Under the pieces are notes generated by a model that made no database searches, was not told where the DNA came from, and saw only the letters and a program-made list of their open reading frames with translations. 64,000 bases of DNA from Ornithinimicrobium sediminis. Its GTDB lineage: Bacteria; Actinomycetota; Actinomycetes; Actinomycetales; Dermatophilaceae. Position 1 is the stretch's first letter. Every line of letters begins with the position of its first letter. The DNA is taken from the NCBI RefSeq assembly GCF_021272345.1, contig NZ_JAJSDQ010000009.1, forward strand, positions 26,643 through 90,642, written 5' to 3'. This document shows, piece after piece, positions 37,562 through 46,709 of this stretch. The translations under genes and the position numbers were made by a program.

Positions 37562-39939
37562 CCCGGGCCCGGTTCGACCTCGAGCGCGGGCTGTGGCCCG
37601 AGGCGCTCGTCGCCGCCCTCGCGAGCCTGTCGGTGGCCTGGCCGCTGACCACGCTGCTGGAGCAGAGCTCCTGGGTCGCGCCGGCGGTCGTGCTGGTGGC
37701 CGCGGTCGCGGTGACCGGCGCCGTGCTGCGCTCGGTCGACCTCGGCCCCTCGTGGGTCTCCATCGGCCAGCTGCTCGTGGGCGTCCTCGGCCTCGGCTGG
37801 GTCTACCTGCCCGAGACGCTGTGGTGGGGTCTGCCCACGGCCGACTCGGCCCGGGCCGCCGCGGGCCTGCTTGCGGAGGCCGGCTCCGTGCTGCGGACGT
37901 ATGCGGCCCCGGCCCCGACCACGGTCGCGGTCTCCTTCCTCGTGGTCTCGGTGCTGCTGCTCACCGCCGTGGCCGTGGACACGCTGGCGGTGACCGGCGG
38001 GGCACCGGCGGCGGCCGGCGTCCCGCTCACCGCCGCCTTCTTCGTCTCCGTCTCCAACAGCGGCCAGGCCATGTCGCCGTGGTTCTTCCTGGCCACCGCC
38101 GCGGCCTGGATGGTGATGATGGCCCAGCAGGGCCGCCGGCTGGTGGACGGCTGGCCCTCACGCGACCGGCGCGAGCTCGTCGGCGGCGACAACGACGTGT
38201 CGCTCGGGCGCACCGGGCAGCGCACCGTCGCCCGGGTGCTGGGTGTCCTCGCCCTGGTGGCCGCCGTCGTGGGGGCCGCGCTGCTGCCGCACCTGCCGCC
38301 GACCTTCCTCGCCGAAGGTCTGGGCCGTGCCTCCGACGCCAACGACCTCGCCGGTGGCAGCGGTGGCCAGGTGAGCTTCGTGGAGACGATGGACCCCTCG
38401 GAGGACCTGCTCAACCAGTCGACCGACCCGGTGCTCACCTACACCTCCAGCGCCTCGACGGTGGAGCCGCTCAAGGTGACCGCGACCGCCGACTACGTCG
38501 ACGGGGCCTGGCAGCCGCCGCAGCCACGCGAGCAGGACCTGGTGCGGATCGACAGCACCGGCCTCGGCATCCTGCCGGGGCTGTCCGGAGAGGTGTCGGC
38601 CACCGCCCAGACCATCCGCGTCTCCCGCAACGTGCTGCAGCCGCCGCACGTCGCCGCACCCACCCCGATGCGCCAGCTCGACACGGGCACGCTGCCGTGG
38701 ACCTTCGACCGGCGCACCGGGGTGGCGCGGCTGACCGGCGAGACGTCGGTGGACACCTACACCGCGGGCTACTACTCCTACGTCGGGCTCGACGCGATGC
38801 CGGAGTCGGTCGGCTCCGAGCAGGTCAGCGAGGTGGAGGGCTACGGCGAGGAGCTGCTGGAGGTGCCGCCGGAGGCGCAGCCCGCGGTGGCTGCGCTGGC
38901 CGAGGAGGTCGTCGGGGACGAGACCCGGCCGCTGGACCAGGCCGTGCTCATCCAGAACCACCTGCGCAGCGGGCAGTTCCTCTACTCCCTGGAGCTGGCG
39001 CCCAACCAGCCGGACGTGCCGGACGAGCCGATCAGCCAGTTCCTGGCCAACCGGCAGGGCTACTGCGTGCAGTTCGCCACGGCCATGGTGATGATGGCCC
39101 GCAGCGAGGGCATCCCGGCCCGGATGGCCGTGGGCTTCCTGCCCGGCACCCTCGACGAGGCGGGCGGCGCGCGCAGCGTCGTCGCCTCGGACGCCCACAC
39201 CTGGCCCGAGCTCTACCTCTCCGGGCTCGGCTGGACCCGCTTCGAGCCGACCCCCGGCTCGCGCACCGGCACGGCCCCCGGCTTCACCCGCTCCGACGAG
39301 CTCAGCGAGGAGGTGCCCACGCCCACCCTCGAGCCGGACGCCCTCCCGGAGCCCGAGCCGCCGGCCGACGCCGCCGACGGCGGGGCCGGTGACAGCCTCG
39401 GCGAGACGCTGCTGCGGCTGGCCTGGGTGCTGGGGGCGGTCGCCGTGCTCGCCGCGCTCATGATGCTCGTGCCGCTGGCGGCGAGGTGGCACCGCCGGCG
39501 CGAGCTGCGCCGCGCCGAGACCCCGCAGGACGAGGTCGAGGTGCAGTGGCAGCTGCTCACCCGCGCGCTCGCCGACCTCGGGGTGCCGCCGCCCGAGCCG
39601 CGCAGCCCCCGGGCGATGCGGGCCCACTACACCGAGCACGCGGTGCTGGACCGTCGCGCCGACGAGGCGCTGGGCCGGGTGACCGCCACCCTGGAGCGGG
39701 CGCGCTACGCCCCGGTCACCAGCGGCGCCGGCAGCGGTGCCGACAGTGGCGTTGGACGAGACGTCGGCACGGACCACGCCGCCACCGAGACGGCGACCCG
39801 ACCCGACACCGTCGAGCGCGACGTCGACACCGTGGTGCAGGCGGTGCGCGACACGGCGCCCGGCACGGTGCGCCTCCGGGCCGCGCTGCTGCCCGGCACC
39901 GGGCTGACCGGCATCCGGGAGTGGCTGCGCCGCTCCTGA
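37558..39939 (+). CDS. TgpA-like membrane transglutaminase (DUF3488 / TGase / DUF4129)
   Basis: A 793-residue protein with five to six N-terminal membrane helices (to about residue 250), an extracytoplasmic transglutaminase-like domain, a further helix near 625-645 and a cytosolic DUF4129-like tail. The catalytic Cys is in QGYCVQFATAMVMMAR (about residue 503) and the His in SDAHTWPEL (about 547), followed by GWTRFEPTPG. The GTG start overlaps the DUF58 stop. Members of this group act as peptidases or cross-linkers at the envelope; which one cannot be read here. Confidence 0.92.
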   Translation: MTRARFDLERGLWPEALVAALASLSVAWPLTTLLEQSSWVAPAVVLVAAVAVTGAVLRSVDLGPSWVSIGQLLVGVLGLGWVYLPETLWWGLPTADSARAAAGLLAEAGSVLRTYAAPAPTTVAVSFLVVSVLLLTAVAVDTLAVTGGAPAAAGVPLTAAFFVSVSNSGQAMSPWFFLATAAAWMVMMAQQGRRLVDGWPSRDRRELVGGDNDVSLGRTGQRTVARVLGVLALVAAVVGAALLPHLPPTFLAEGLGRASDANDLAGGSGGQVSFVETMDPSEDLLNQSTDPVLTYTSSASTVEPLKVTATADYVDGAWQPPQPREQDLVRIDSTGLGILPGLSGEVSATAQTIRVSRNVLQPPHVAAPTPMRQLDTGTLPWTFDRRTGVARLTGETSVDTYTAGYYSYVGLDAMPESVGSEQVSEVEGYGEELLEVPPEAQPAVAALAEEVVGDETRPLDQAVLIQNHLRSGQFLYSLELAPNQPDVPDEPISQFLANRQGYCVQFATAMVMMARSEGIPARMAVGFLPGTLDEAGGARSVVASDAHTWPELYLSGLGWTRFEPTPGSRTGTAPGFTRSDELSEEVPTPTLEPDALPEPEPPADAADGGAGDSLGETLLRLAWVLGAVAVLAALMMLVPLAARWHRRRELRRAETPQDEVEVQWQLLTRALADLGVPPPEPRSPRAMRAHYTEHAVLDRRADEALGRVTATLERARYAPVTSGAGSGADSGVGRDVGTDHAATETATRPDTVERDVDTVVQAVRDTAPGTVRLRAALLPGTGLTGIREWLRRS

Positions 39940-39946
39940 CCCGTCC

Positions 39947-41305
39947 TCAGCCCGACAGGACCGCCCAGCCGCGGGGACGCAGCCGCACCCGGGCGTCGTC
40001 GGTGCCGGCGCCGAGCACGTCGGCGTCCCCCGCCAGCAGCTCGCCCGCCCGGGCGGCCGGCACCTCGACCTCGTCGGTCTCCAGCGACAGCACGACGACC
40101 AGCCGCTGACCCTCGGCGCTCACCTCGTAGGCGAGCTGCTCGTTGGTCAGGTGCAGCGTCGTGGTCGAGGCGCCGTGCAGCCAGCGGTGTCGGCGGCGCA
40201 GGCCGACGAGCTCCTGGTGCAGCCGGAAGGTCTCCTGCCCGTCGCCGGTCAGGTCGGCCGGGGTGTCGGGGAACTGCGGCCGCACCGCGTCGTCGCCGCC
40301 CTCGCGCTCCTCCTTGGTGCCGCGGAAGGCCAGCTCGTCCCCGGCATACACGCTGGGCGTCCCGCCGACGGTGAAGAGCACGACCAGGGCGTGCTCCAGC
40401 AGGGCGACGTCCTCCAGGCGGCTGGCGATGCGGGTGACGTCGTGGTTGCCGACGAACGTGTAGGGCACGAACTCCTCGAGGAAGGTGTTGTGCCGGCCCA
40501 GCGCCGACTCGAGCTCGAAGAGGTTGGTGTCGTTGAGCGAGCTCCAGATGCCCTTCCACAGCTCGTACTGCGTGACCGCGTCGATGCCCGCCTCGCGCAC
40601 GAAGCTCGGGTAGTCGCCCTGGATGAGCTCGCCCATGAGGTATGCCGTGGGGTGCCGCTCGCGGACCCGGCGGGCCAGCTCGGCCCAGGTGCGGGTCGGC
40701 ACGGCGTAGGCCGCGTCCAGCCGCCAGCCGTCGGCGCCCCGGTCGAGCCAGTGCACCATCACCTCGGTGAGGTGGTCGAGCACCTGTGGTGAGCCGGTGT
40801 CGAGCGCGACGAGGTGGCGGTGGCCCTCGAAGTCGTCGTAGTCGGGCTCCGTGCCGGGCTGCCACGCGTCGGCACCGCCGGGCCAGCGCAGCCGGAACCA
40901 TGATGCCGTCTCGGCCTGCGGCCCGTGCTCCAGCACCGCCTGGAACGCCGGGTGCCCGCGCCCGACGTGGTTGAACACCCCGTCGAGCAGGAGCCGCAGC
41001 CCGCGCTCCCGGCAGCCGGCGACGAGGGCGTCGAAGTCGTCGTCGTCCCCGAGCCGGGGGTCGATGCGCAGGTGGTCGGTCGTGTCGTAGCCGTGGGTCT
41101 GCGAGGCGAAGACCGGGCCCAGCGCGATGCCGGAGAGCCCCAGCTCGACCACGTGGTCCAGCCAGCCGACGAGGTGGCCGAGCCGGTGCGCGACCTCCTG
41201 GCCGGGCTCGGGGCTCGCCTCCGCGCCGACGAAGCCCAGCGGGTAGACGTGCCACCAGATCGCGTCCTGCACCCACTCCGGCTCGCTGCTGCGTGTCGTG
41301 TCCAT
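39947..41305 (-). CDS. Alpha-amylase family glycoside hydrolase (GH13)
   Basis: A 452-residue cytosolic GH13 enzyme without signal peptide. The barrel blocks are visible: LLLDGVFNHVG, GWRLDAAYAVP with nucleophile Asp197, MGELIQGD with acid/base Glu226, and FVGNHDVTRI with Asp289. The C-terminal beta domain is short. Similar actinobacterial proteins act on maltodextrin or cyclomaltodextrin; the substrate is not certain. The ATG has a GAGAGGGTGG site. The gene is convergent with the transglutaminase gene (7-bp gap) and divergent from the hydrolase. Confidence 0.9.
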   Translation of the reverse strand: MDTTRSSEPEWVQDAIWWHVYPLGFVGAEASPEPGQEVAHRLGHLVGWLDHVVELGLSGIALGPVFASQTHGYDTTDHLRIDPRLGDDDDFDALVAGCRERGLRLLLDGVFNHVGRGHPAFQAVLEHGPQAETASWFRLRWPGGADAWQPGTEPDYDDFEGHRHLVALDTGSPQVLDHLTEVMVHWLDRGADGWRLDAAYAVPTRTWAELARRVRERHPTAYLMGELIQGDYPSFVREAGIDAVTQYELWKGIWSSLNDTNLFELESALGRHNTFLEEFVPYTFVGNHDVTRIASRLEDVALLEHALVVLFTVGGTPSVYAGDELAFRGTKEEREGGDDAVRPQFPDTPADLTGDGQETFRLHQELVGLRRRHRWLHGASTTTLHLTNEQLAYEVSAEGQRLVVVLSLETDEVEVPAARAGELLAGDADVLGAGTDDARVRLRPRGWAVLSG

Positions 41306-41365
41306 GAACCCACCCTCTCGCACCGGGCGGTTGCCACGGCGCAGGTCCCCGACCAGCATGGGGGC

Positions 41366-42220
41366 ATGTCGACCCCGGCCCCGCGCGGCCCGGCACGCCG
41401 GGTGCTGCGGGTGCTGGCCGTCCTGACCCTGCTGGGGGTGGTGGTGATGGGGCTGTTCTGGGCGCTGCAACGCTCGCTGGTCTACCTGCCCGACGCCGCC
41501 GCGGTGCCGCCCGCGGGCGAGGTGCTCCCCGGCGCCCGCGACGTGACCCTGCAGACCGAGGACGGCCTGGAGCTCGGCGCCTGGCTGGTGCCCGCGGCAC
41601 CGGAGGGCGACCGCGACCTGGCGGTGCTGGTCGCTCCGGGCAACGGTGGCAACCGCGCCGGCCGGGCGGGCCTGGCACAGCAGCTCAGCGCACGCGGCTT
41701 CACGGTGCTGCTGATGGACTACCGCGGCTACGGCGGCAACCCCGGCTCGCCGAGCGAGGACGGGCTGGCGCTCGACGCGCTGGCCGCCGTGGACACGCTG
41801 GAGCGCGAAGGCTGGCCGCCGGAGCGCACGATCTACCTCGGGGAGTCCCTCGGCACGGGGGTCGTCGCGGCCCTGCAGGCCCGTCGGCCACCGGCCGGGA
41901 TGGTGCTGCGCTCGCCCTTCACCGAGCTGGCCGACGTCGGCGCGCACCACTACCCCGCGCTGCCGGTGCGGCTGCTGCTGCGCGACCGCTACCCCGTCGT
42001 GGAGCACCTGGCCGCCAGCACGGTGCCGGTGACCGTGGTGCGCGGTGGGCGCGACTCCGTGGTGCCGACGGCGCTGAGCGCGGAGGTGGCCCGCTCGGCG
42101 CCGGCCCTGGTCGAGGAGGTCGTGCTCGAGGACGCCGACCACAACGACCCGGTGATGTTCGGGCCCCCGGTGGCCGACGCTGTCGTGCGGCTGGCGGAGC
42201 GGGTCAGGCCGCCTGGTTGA
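41366..42220 (+). CDS. Membrane-anchored alpha/beta hydrolase (ABHD13/BEM46-like)
   Basis: A 284-residue alpha/beta-fold hydrolase with one N-terminal membrane helix (about residues 12-34), so the catalytic domain probably faces outside. Family features: DYRGYGGNPGSPSE, the nucleophile elbow LGESLGTG, and a C-terminal Asp-His pair in RGGRDSVVPT and EDADHNDP. The substrate is unknown. Its last 17 bp overlap the end of the convergent MFS gene. Confidence 0.87.
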   Translation: MSTPAPRGPARRVLRVLAVLTLLGVVVMGLFWALQRSLVYLPDAAAVPPAGEVLPGARDVTLQTEDGLELGAWLVPAAPEGDRDLAVLVAPGNGGNRAGRAGLAQQLSARGFTVLLMDYRGYGGNPGSPSEDGLALDALAAVDTLEREGWPPERTIYLGESLGTGVVAALQARRPPAGMVLRSPFTELADVGAHHYPALPVRLLLRDRYPVVEHLAASTVPVTVVRGGRDSVVPTALSAEVARSAPALVEEVVLEDADHNDPVMFGPPVADAVVRLAERVRPPG

Positions 42221-43583
42221 GCACCAGCAGGGACTCCTCGTTGACCCGGCTGCGCACCGGCAGGATGAGCAGCAGCCCGAGCAGCAGCACGGCGACGATG
42301 CCGAGGATGCCCCAGTACTGCACCGCGTCCTGGGTGGTGGCACCGGTCACCGCCGTGCCCAGCACGATCGCGGTCGCGAACGCCGCCGGCGCCATGAAGC
42401 TCACGGCGCGGCCGGTGGTGGCGTAGAGACCGAAGATCTGCCCCTCCTGCCCCGCGGGGATGAGCCGGGCGAGGAAGGTGCGCGAGGCCGACTGGGCCGG
42501 GCCGACGAAGATCGCCAGCAGCAGCCCGAGCGTCCAGAAGACCACCGTGCCGCCCTCGTGCAGGACGAAGATGGCGACGCCGGCCACGATCATGCAGACC
42601 AGGGAGAAGACGATGACCCGCTTGGGCCCGAGCACGTCGTCGAGCACCCCGAAGCCGATCGTGGCCAGCCCGGCGACGATGTTGGCGGCCACCCCGAAGA
42701 TGATGACGTCGCCCGCGCTGAAGCCGAACGTGCCGGCCGCGATGACGCCGCCGAAGGTGAAGACACCGGCCAGCCCGTCACGGAAGACGGCCGAGGACAG
42801 CAGGAAGTAGACCGTGTTGCGGTCGGCGCGCCACAGGTCGGCGACGGTGCGCAGGAGCTGGCGGTAGGAGGCCCACAGCCCCGGCCGCGACGAGCGTGCC
42901 GTGCGGGCGGCCTTGTCGTCGCGGATCGTCAGGAAGAGCGGCAGTGAGAAGACCAGCGTCCAGGCCGCGCAGATGAGCATCGTCACCCGCACGTCCAGGC
43001 CGTTGTCGGAGGTGATGCCGAAGATGCCGACCTCGGGGCTGATGAGGCCGAAGTAGACGATGAGCAGCAGCACGATGCCGCCGATGTAGCCCAGCCCCCA
43101 GCCGAGCCCGGAGACCCTCCCGATGGTGGCCGGGGTCGAGATCTCGTTGAGCATCGCGTTGTAGTTGACCGAGGCGAACTCGAAGAAGATGTTGCCGGCC
43201 GCGAGCAGCAGCAGGCCCACCCACAGCATGTCCGGCTCCGGGGTGACGAAGAACATCCCGACCGCGCAGAGCACCACGAGCAGGGTGTTGACGATCAGCC
43301 AGAAGCTGCGCCGCCCGGAGCGGTCGGAGCGCTGGCCCAGCACCGGCGCGAGCAGCGCGATGAGCAGGCCCGCGGTGGCCAGCGCCCAGCCCAGCTTGGC
43401 GTCGGCACCGGGGCCGAAGGAGTCGGAGGTGAGGTAGACGGTGAAGACGAAGGTCGTGATGACGGCGTTGAACGCCGCCGACCCCCAGTCCCACAGACCC
43501 CAGGCGTAGACCGGCCACCCGAAGCGGCGCGACGGCGCGGGCGGACGTGCAGCGTCGACCGGTGCGGCCGGACCGTCGTTCAT
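42204..43583 (-). CDS. MFS permease of the UMF1/Atg22-like group
   Basis: A 459-residue major-facilitator protein with about twelve membrane helices. The start WGLWDWGSAAFNAVITTFVF and the loop DRSGRRSFW match the UMF1 (Atg22-like) branch, where amino acid or peptide efflux is suggested. The ATG at MNDGPAAPVD was chosen; a long upstream extension lacks hydrophobic character. The 221-bp region upstream (to 43804) carries a near-perfect 10-bp hairpin at 43698-43721 and presumably divergent promoters. Confidence 0.9.
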   Translation of the reverse strand: MNDGPAAPVDAARPPAPSRRFGWPVYAWGLWDWGSAAFNAVITTFVFTVYLTSDSFGPGADAKLGWALATAGLLIALLAPVLGQRSDRSGRRSFWLIVNTLLVVLCAVGMFFVTPEPDMLWVGLLLLAAGNIFFEFASVNYNAMLNEISTPATIGRVSGLGWGLGYIGGIVLLLIVYFGLISPEVGIFGITSDNGLDVRVTMLICAAWTLVFSLPLFLTIRDDKAARTARSSRPGLWASYRQLLRTVADLWRADRNTVYFLLSSAVFRDGLAGVFTFGGVIAAGTFGFSAGDVIIFGVAANIVAGLATIGFGVLDDVLGPKRVIVFSLVCMIVAGVAIFVLHEGGTVVFWTLGLLLAIFVGPAQSASRTFLARLIPAGQEGQIFGLYATTGRAVSFMAPAAFATAIVLGTAVTGATTQDAVQYWGILGIVAVLLLGLLLILPVRSRVNEESLLVLNQAA

Positions 43584-43804
43584 GGGGCCGACTCTCCCAC
43601 ACCGGCTACGACAGACGCGGCAGGCGCACGTCCTGCCCTGGCCAGGAAAGGTCGCTGTCCAGCACACTGGAGGACCGAGGTTCACGCGAGGTGGCCCGGC
43701 TTGTCCGTGCTCGGACGAGCCCCCCAGCCTGCACTTCTTCGTATCAGGCACCCGCCGGGTCGCTCTGGCAGGACACACGCACATGACCACGAAGGGAAGC
43801 CAGC

Positions 43805-45253
43805 ATGGCCTACGACGACGAACTGCGACGAGTCCGGGAAGCCAAGGCACGGTTCGGCAAGGAGCTGCTCGAGAACCCCGACGTCCACGGCATCGGCATC
43901 GGCTACCGACGGCGCGACGGCAAGCGGACCGACGAGCTGGCGATTGTCGTGCACGTCCAGACCAAGTCGGCGAAGGACCGGGTGGAGCCCAGCCGCCTGC
44001 TGCCCGCCTCCGTCACGTATGTCGACCGCGAGGGGCAGGATGTCAAGGTGCCGGTCGACGTGGTCGAGCGGCCCGTGCCCGTGCCGGAGGTCTCCTGCGG
44101 CTCGTGCAGCACCGACCTCGAGGACCGGGTGCGCCCCGTGCCCGGTGGGTTCAGCGGTGGGCCGCCGACCTCGGTGTCGACCGGCGGCACGCTGGGGGGC
44201 TGGGTCTGGGACACAGTCACCGACCAGGCGGTGGTCATCTCCAACGACCACGTCTTCGGAGGCACCGCAGGGACCGACATCAGCCAACCGTCGATCTTCG
44301 ACGGCGGCGCACTCCCGGCGGACCGCATCGCCGATGTCGTCCGCTCCGGCACCCTCGACGTGTCCATCGCCGCCCCCGTCGACCGCGACGTCGCCGCCTA
44401 CGAGATCGAGTGCGGCGGCCCGGGGGTCTACGAGATCGCCGAGGCGACAGTGGGGATGGTCGTGCAGAAGACCGGCCAGACCACCGGGCTCACCTGCGGC
44501 ATCGTCGAGCTGATCGACTACGACAGCGGGCACTACGGCTCGAACAACGACCTGTGGATCGACGGTGACGGCAACGACTTCTCCATGGGCGGTGACTCCG
44601 GGTCGCTCTACCTGGAGAGGGACCACCCGGACGGGAGCGGCTGGCGCCGCGTCGTCGGCCTGCACTGGGGCGGCGCCGGCGACGACGGTGTGGGCCACCC
44701 CATCCGGGAGGTCTTCGACGACATGGACCTGACGACGGTGTGCTCGGGCACCCTGCAGCAGTTCATCGACGCCCTCTTCCGGCGAGACTCGGACCGCGAG
44801 GTCGAGGCCCCGTCCATGCTCTCCGCGACCACGTCCCGTCGCCTCGACCTCGACGCATCGCGGATCACGGCCGGCCCGCGTCTGCCGGTGCGGTGGTACC
44901 GCCCGCGGCGGGTGCGGTCGTTCGCTCGCGCGGTCGAGGCGCGGATGAGCGAGCTCAAGCGCGGCAAGCAGCTGGTCGACCTGCTTCAGCGCCACCGCGT
45001 GCTGGCCGTGAAGGTGCTCAGGGACACGGACGGTCGCCGTGCGACCGCTGCCCTGCTGGAACCCCTGCGCGGGAGTGTGACGACGGACGACGTCCTCGCC
45101 CACAAGGTCACGCGCGACGACCTCGCCAACGTCAAGCGTATGGCCGCCGTGCTGGACCGTGTCGGCGGCAAGGACTCCGCCGAGCTGGCGAAGTTCGCGA
45201 TGTCCCTGACCCGCAAGGCCGAGGGCCGGACCCTGGCCGCGATCCTGCGCTAG
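43805..45253 (+). CDS. Leaderless trypsin-like serine protease with helical C-terminal domain
   Basis: A 482-residue protein lacking any signal peptide. A chymotrypsin-fold triad can be assigned: His149 in VISNDHVF, Asp185 in TLDVSIAAP and Ser265 in SMGGDSGSL. The first 100 residues form a small domain (NPDVHGIGIGYRRRDGK) seen before such proteases, with a Cys pair CGSC at 98-101. The C-terminal 150 residues are basic and mostly helical. It has a strong GAAGGG ribosome-binding site. An intracellular or non-classically exported protease is implied; the target is unknown. A terminator follows. Confidence 0.82.
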   Translation: MAYDDELRRVREAKARFGKELLENPDVHGIGIGYRRRDGKRTDELAIVVHVQTKSAKDRVEPSRLLPASVTYVDREGQDVKVPVDVVERPVPVPEVSCGSCSTDLEDRVRPVPGGFSGGPPTSVSTGGTLGGWVWDTVTDQAVVISNDHVFGGTAGTDISQPSIFDGGALPADRIADVVRSGTLDVSIAAPVDRDVAAYEIECGGPGVYEIAEATVGMVVQKTGQTTGLTCGIVELIDYDSGHYGSNNDLWIDGDGNDFSMGGDSGSLYLERDHPDGSGWRRVVGLHWGGAGDDGVGHPIREVFDDMDLTTVCSGTLQQFIDALFRRDSDREVEAPSMLSATTSRRLDLDASRITAGPRLPVRWYRPRRVRSFARAVEARMSELKRGKQLVDLLQRHRVLAVKVLRDTDGRRATAALLEPLRGSVTTDDVLAHKVTRDDLANVKRMAAVLDRVGGKDSAELAKFAMSLTRKAEGRTLAAILR

Positions 45254-45312
45254 CACCCGGCGAACGAGACTCGCACCGTTGTCTGGGGGCGGGTCGGGTG
45301 CTACCCAACGGC

Positions 45313-45350
45313 CAAGGGGTCCACGGTGCGCAAGCACCGCGGACCCCTTG
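45313..45350. terminator. Bidirectional hairpin terminator
   Basis: A 16-bp stem with one mismatch (CAAGGGGTCCACGGTG at 45313-45328 against 45335-45350) and a six-base loop lies between the convergent protease gene (ending 45253) and the membrane gene ending at 45379. It should stop transcripts from both sides. Confidence 0.8.
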
Positions 45351-45378
45351 CCCCGTCGTGGACGGCGTCAGGCGGGTC

Positions 45379-45921
45379 TCAACGCCGCAGCTTGTCCAGC
45401 AGTCCGCGGGCGTCACGCTGCTGCTCGCCCTGCTGCGCTGCGAGGACGATGAGCACACCGGTGAGTGCCGGGATGGCCCACTGCAGCGCCTTGAGCTGCT
45501 TCTGCGCCGAGGCGAGCTCGGAGTCAGCAGTCCGCGACGGCTCGGTCGCGCCCTCGGCACCTTCCTCCTGCATGCGTGCGACCTTGCCGCCGAGGACCCC
45601 GGAGTACAGGGTGACACCGGCCGCGGCGACAGTGAGCCCGAGCTTGACCTTGGTGTTCGCCGCGGTGCCGGCGTCCGCCGCCAGACGCTTCTTGTTGTCG
45701 GCGATGAGGCCCAGGCCGCCGATGGTGTGGATGCCCACGGCAGCCACCTGGACCGGCGTCCAGCGTGCCCAGCCCAACGAGGAGAGCCGGGTGCGCTCCT
45801 GCGGGTCGCGAGCCTGGCCGGTCGCACCGTTGAGGCCGACCGCTCCCATCAGGGAGCCGCCGAACCACGCGGCCAGCCCCAGGTCGTGCATGGACCGGAT
45901 CATGGTGCTGTTGCTGCTCAT
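45379..45921 (-). CDS. Small predicted membrane protein, function unknown
   Basis: A 180-residue protein with hydrophobic segments near 16-33, 55-75, 90-115 and 145-165, and a charged middle (TRLSSLGWARWTPVQ). The start is MSSNSTMIRS, which has AGGAGAGG nine bases upstream; a second ATG ten codons earlier lacks one. I do not recognise the family, though actinobacterial stress regions often hold similar proteins. It is isolated between a terminator and a decayed lipoprotein gene. Confidence 0.7.
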   Translation of the reverse strand: MSSNSTMIRSMHDLGLAAWFGGSLMGAVGLNGATGQARDPQERTRLSSLGWARWTPVQVAAVGIHTIGGLGLIADNKKRLAADAGTAANTKVKLGLTVAAAGVTLYSGVLGGKVARMQEEGAEGATEPSRTADSELASAQKQLKALQWAIPALTGVLIVLAAQQGEQQRDARGLLDKLRR

Positions 45922-46143
45922 GCTGTCCTCTCCTGTCGGTGGAACCTCCATGTAGAACCTCCATCGTGCGGTCCGACTGCCGCAGCGGCCATCTCAAACG
46001 ACCACCCCCTCTCTTGGTGATGACGGACACGGAGGCACGACGTCGGCCCCTCCTCGCTGAACGCAGAGCTCCAATCTGTTCCGCAGGAGTCCTGGAGGGG
46101 CACACCGTGCACATGGGACGTGAGCCCGCCACCACAGGCCCTC

Positions 46144-46568
46144 GTGGCCGCACCGCGGGCCCTCGTCGCCCTCGCGGCCACGGTTGGTCGTGCTGGCGGC
46201 CTGTGGCACGGATGAGGGCACGTTCGTGGAGAGCGAGGGGACCCGCACCGTGACGGTGACTGAGACCAGGACGGCTGAGCCCATCTCGTCCCGGGAGGCT
46301 GTCGACGCGGCACGAGAGGCGGGTGTCATCGGCCCCGACGAGGAGGGCGTGCCCCAACGACTACTTCATCCGCAACGAGAACCCGCTCATCCGCACACTG
46401 CCGGTGCTGCCGGACAGTGAGGTGCTGCTGCTCGTGGGGGGATCACCGAAGCTGGAGGCGGGCACCTTGGAGGACGCGGTCGCCGCGGACACGCTGTTCG
46501 AGATCCAGGTCACCAACGTGGACGGTGTCAGCACGATCACCGAGGTGCGCGGCTTTTACCTGCCGTGA
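46144..46568 (+). pseudogene. Frameshifted small lipoprotein gene
   Basis: Three adjacent frames add up to one lipoprotein. The signal-peptide start ALVALAATV reads in one frame from about 46144. The lipobox LVVLAACGTDEG and the region to DEEG (46184-46347) read in the next. PNDYFIRNENPLIRTLPVLP to the stop (about 46350-46568) reads in the third. Each switch is a +1 shift. None of the pieces alone has both a signal peptide and the C-terminal domain. Either the gene is decaying or the assembly has small indels; GC-rich runs such as GTGCCCC lie at the breaks. Confidence 0.65.
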
Positions 46569-46709
46569 AACACGGCTGTCAGACGAGGGTGCGCGTGCTG
46601 CCATGGAATTCGTCTTGCCGAGTGTGTGGCTGTTCACCGGGCGATATCCCACCCGATCAGTGACAGTGAAAGAGAGGGCACACCCTCTTCCTACCCAAGG
46701 ACTGATTCC

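Noticed and set aside
37536..39392. Long second frame inside the transglutaminase gene
   Set aside because: Arg/Gly/His-rich shadow frame; the overlapping frame carries the catalytic motifs and membrane helices.
38158..39777. Minus-strand frame opposite the transglutaminase gene
   Set aside because: Composition is that of a shadow (Gly/Val/His-rich) with no start signal.
43698..43721. Hairpin upstream of both the MFS and protease genes as a terminator
   Set aside because: It lies between divergent starts, so there is no transcript for it to end; it may be an operator, but nothing further supports that.
43682..45337. Minus-strand frame of about 550 codons opposite the trypsin-like protease
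   Set aside because: No motifs, low-complexity composition, and it crosses the terminator at 45313-45350.
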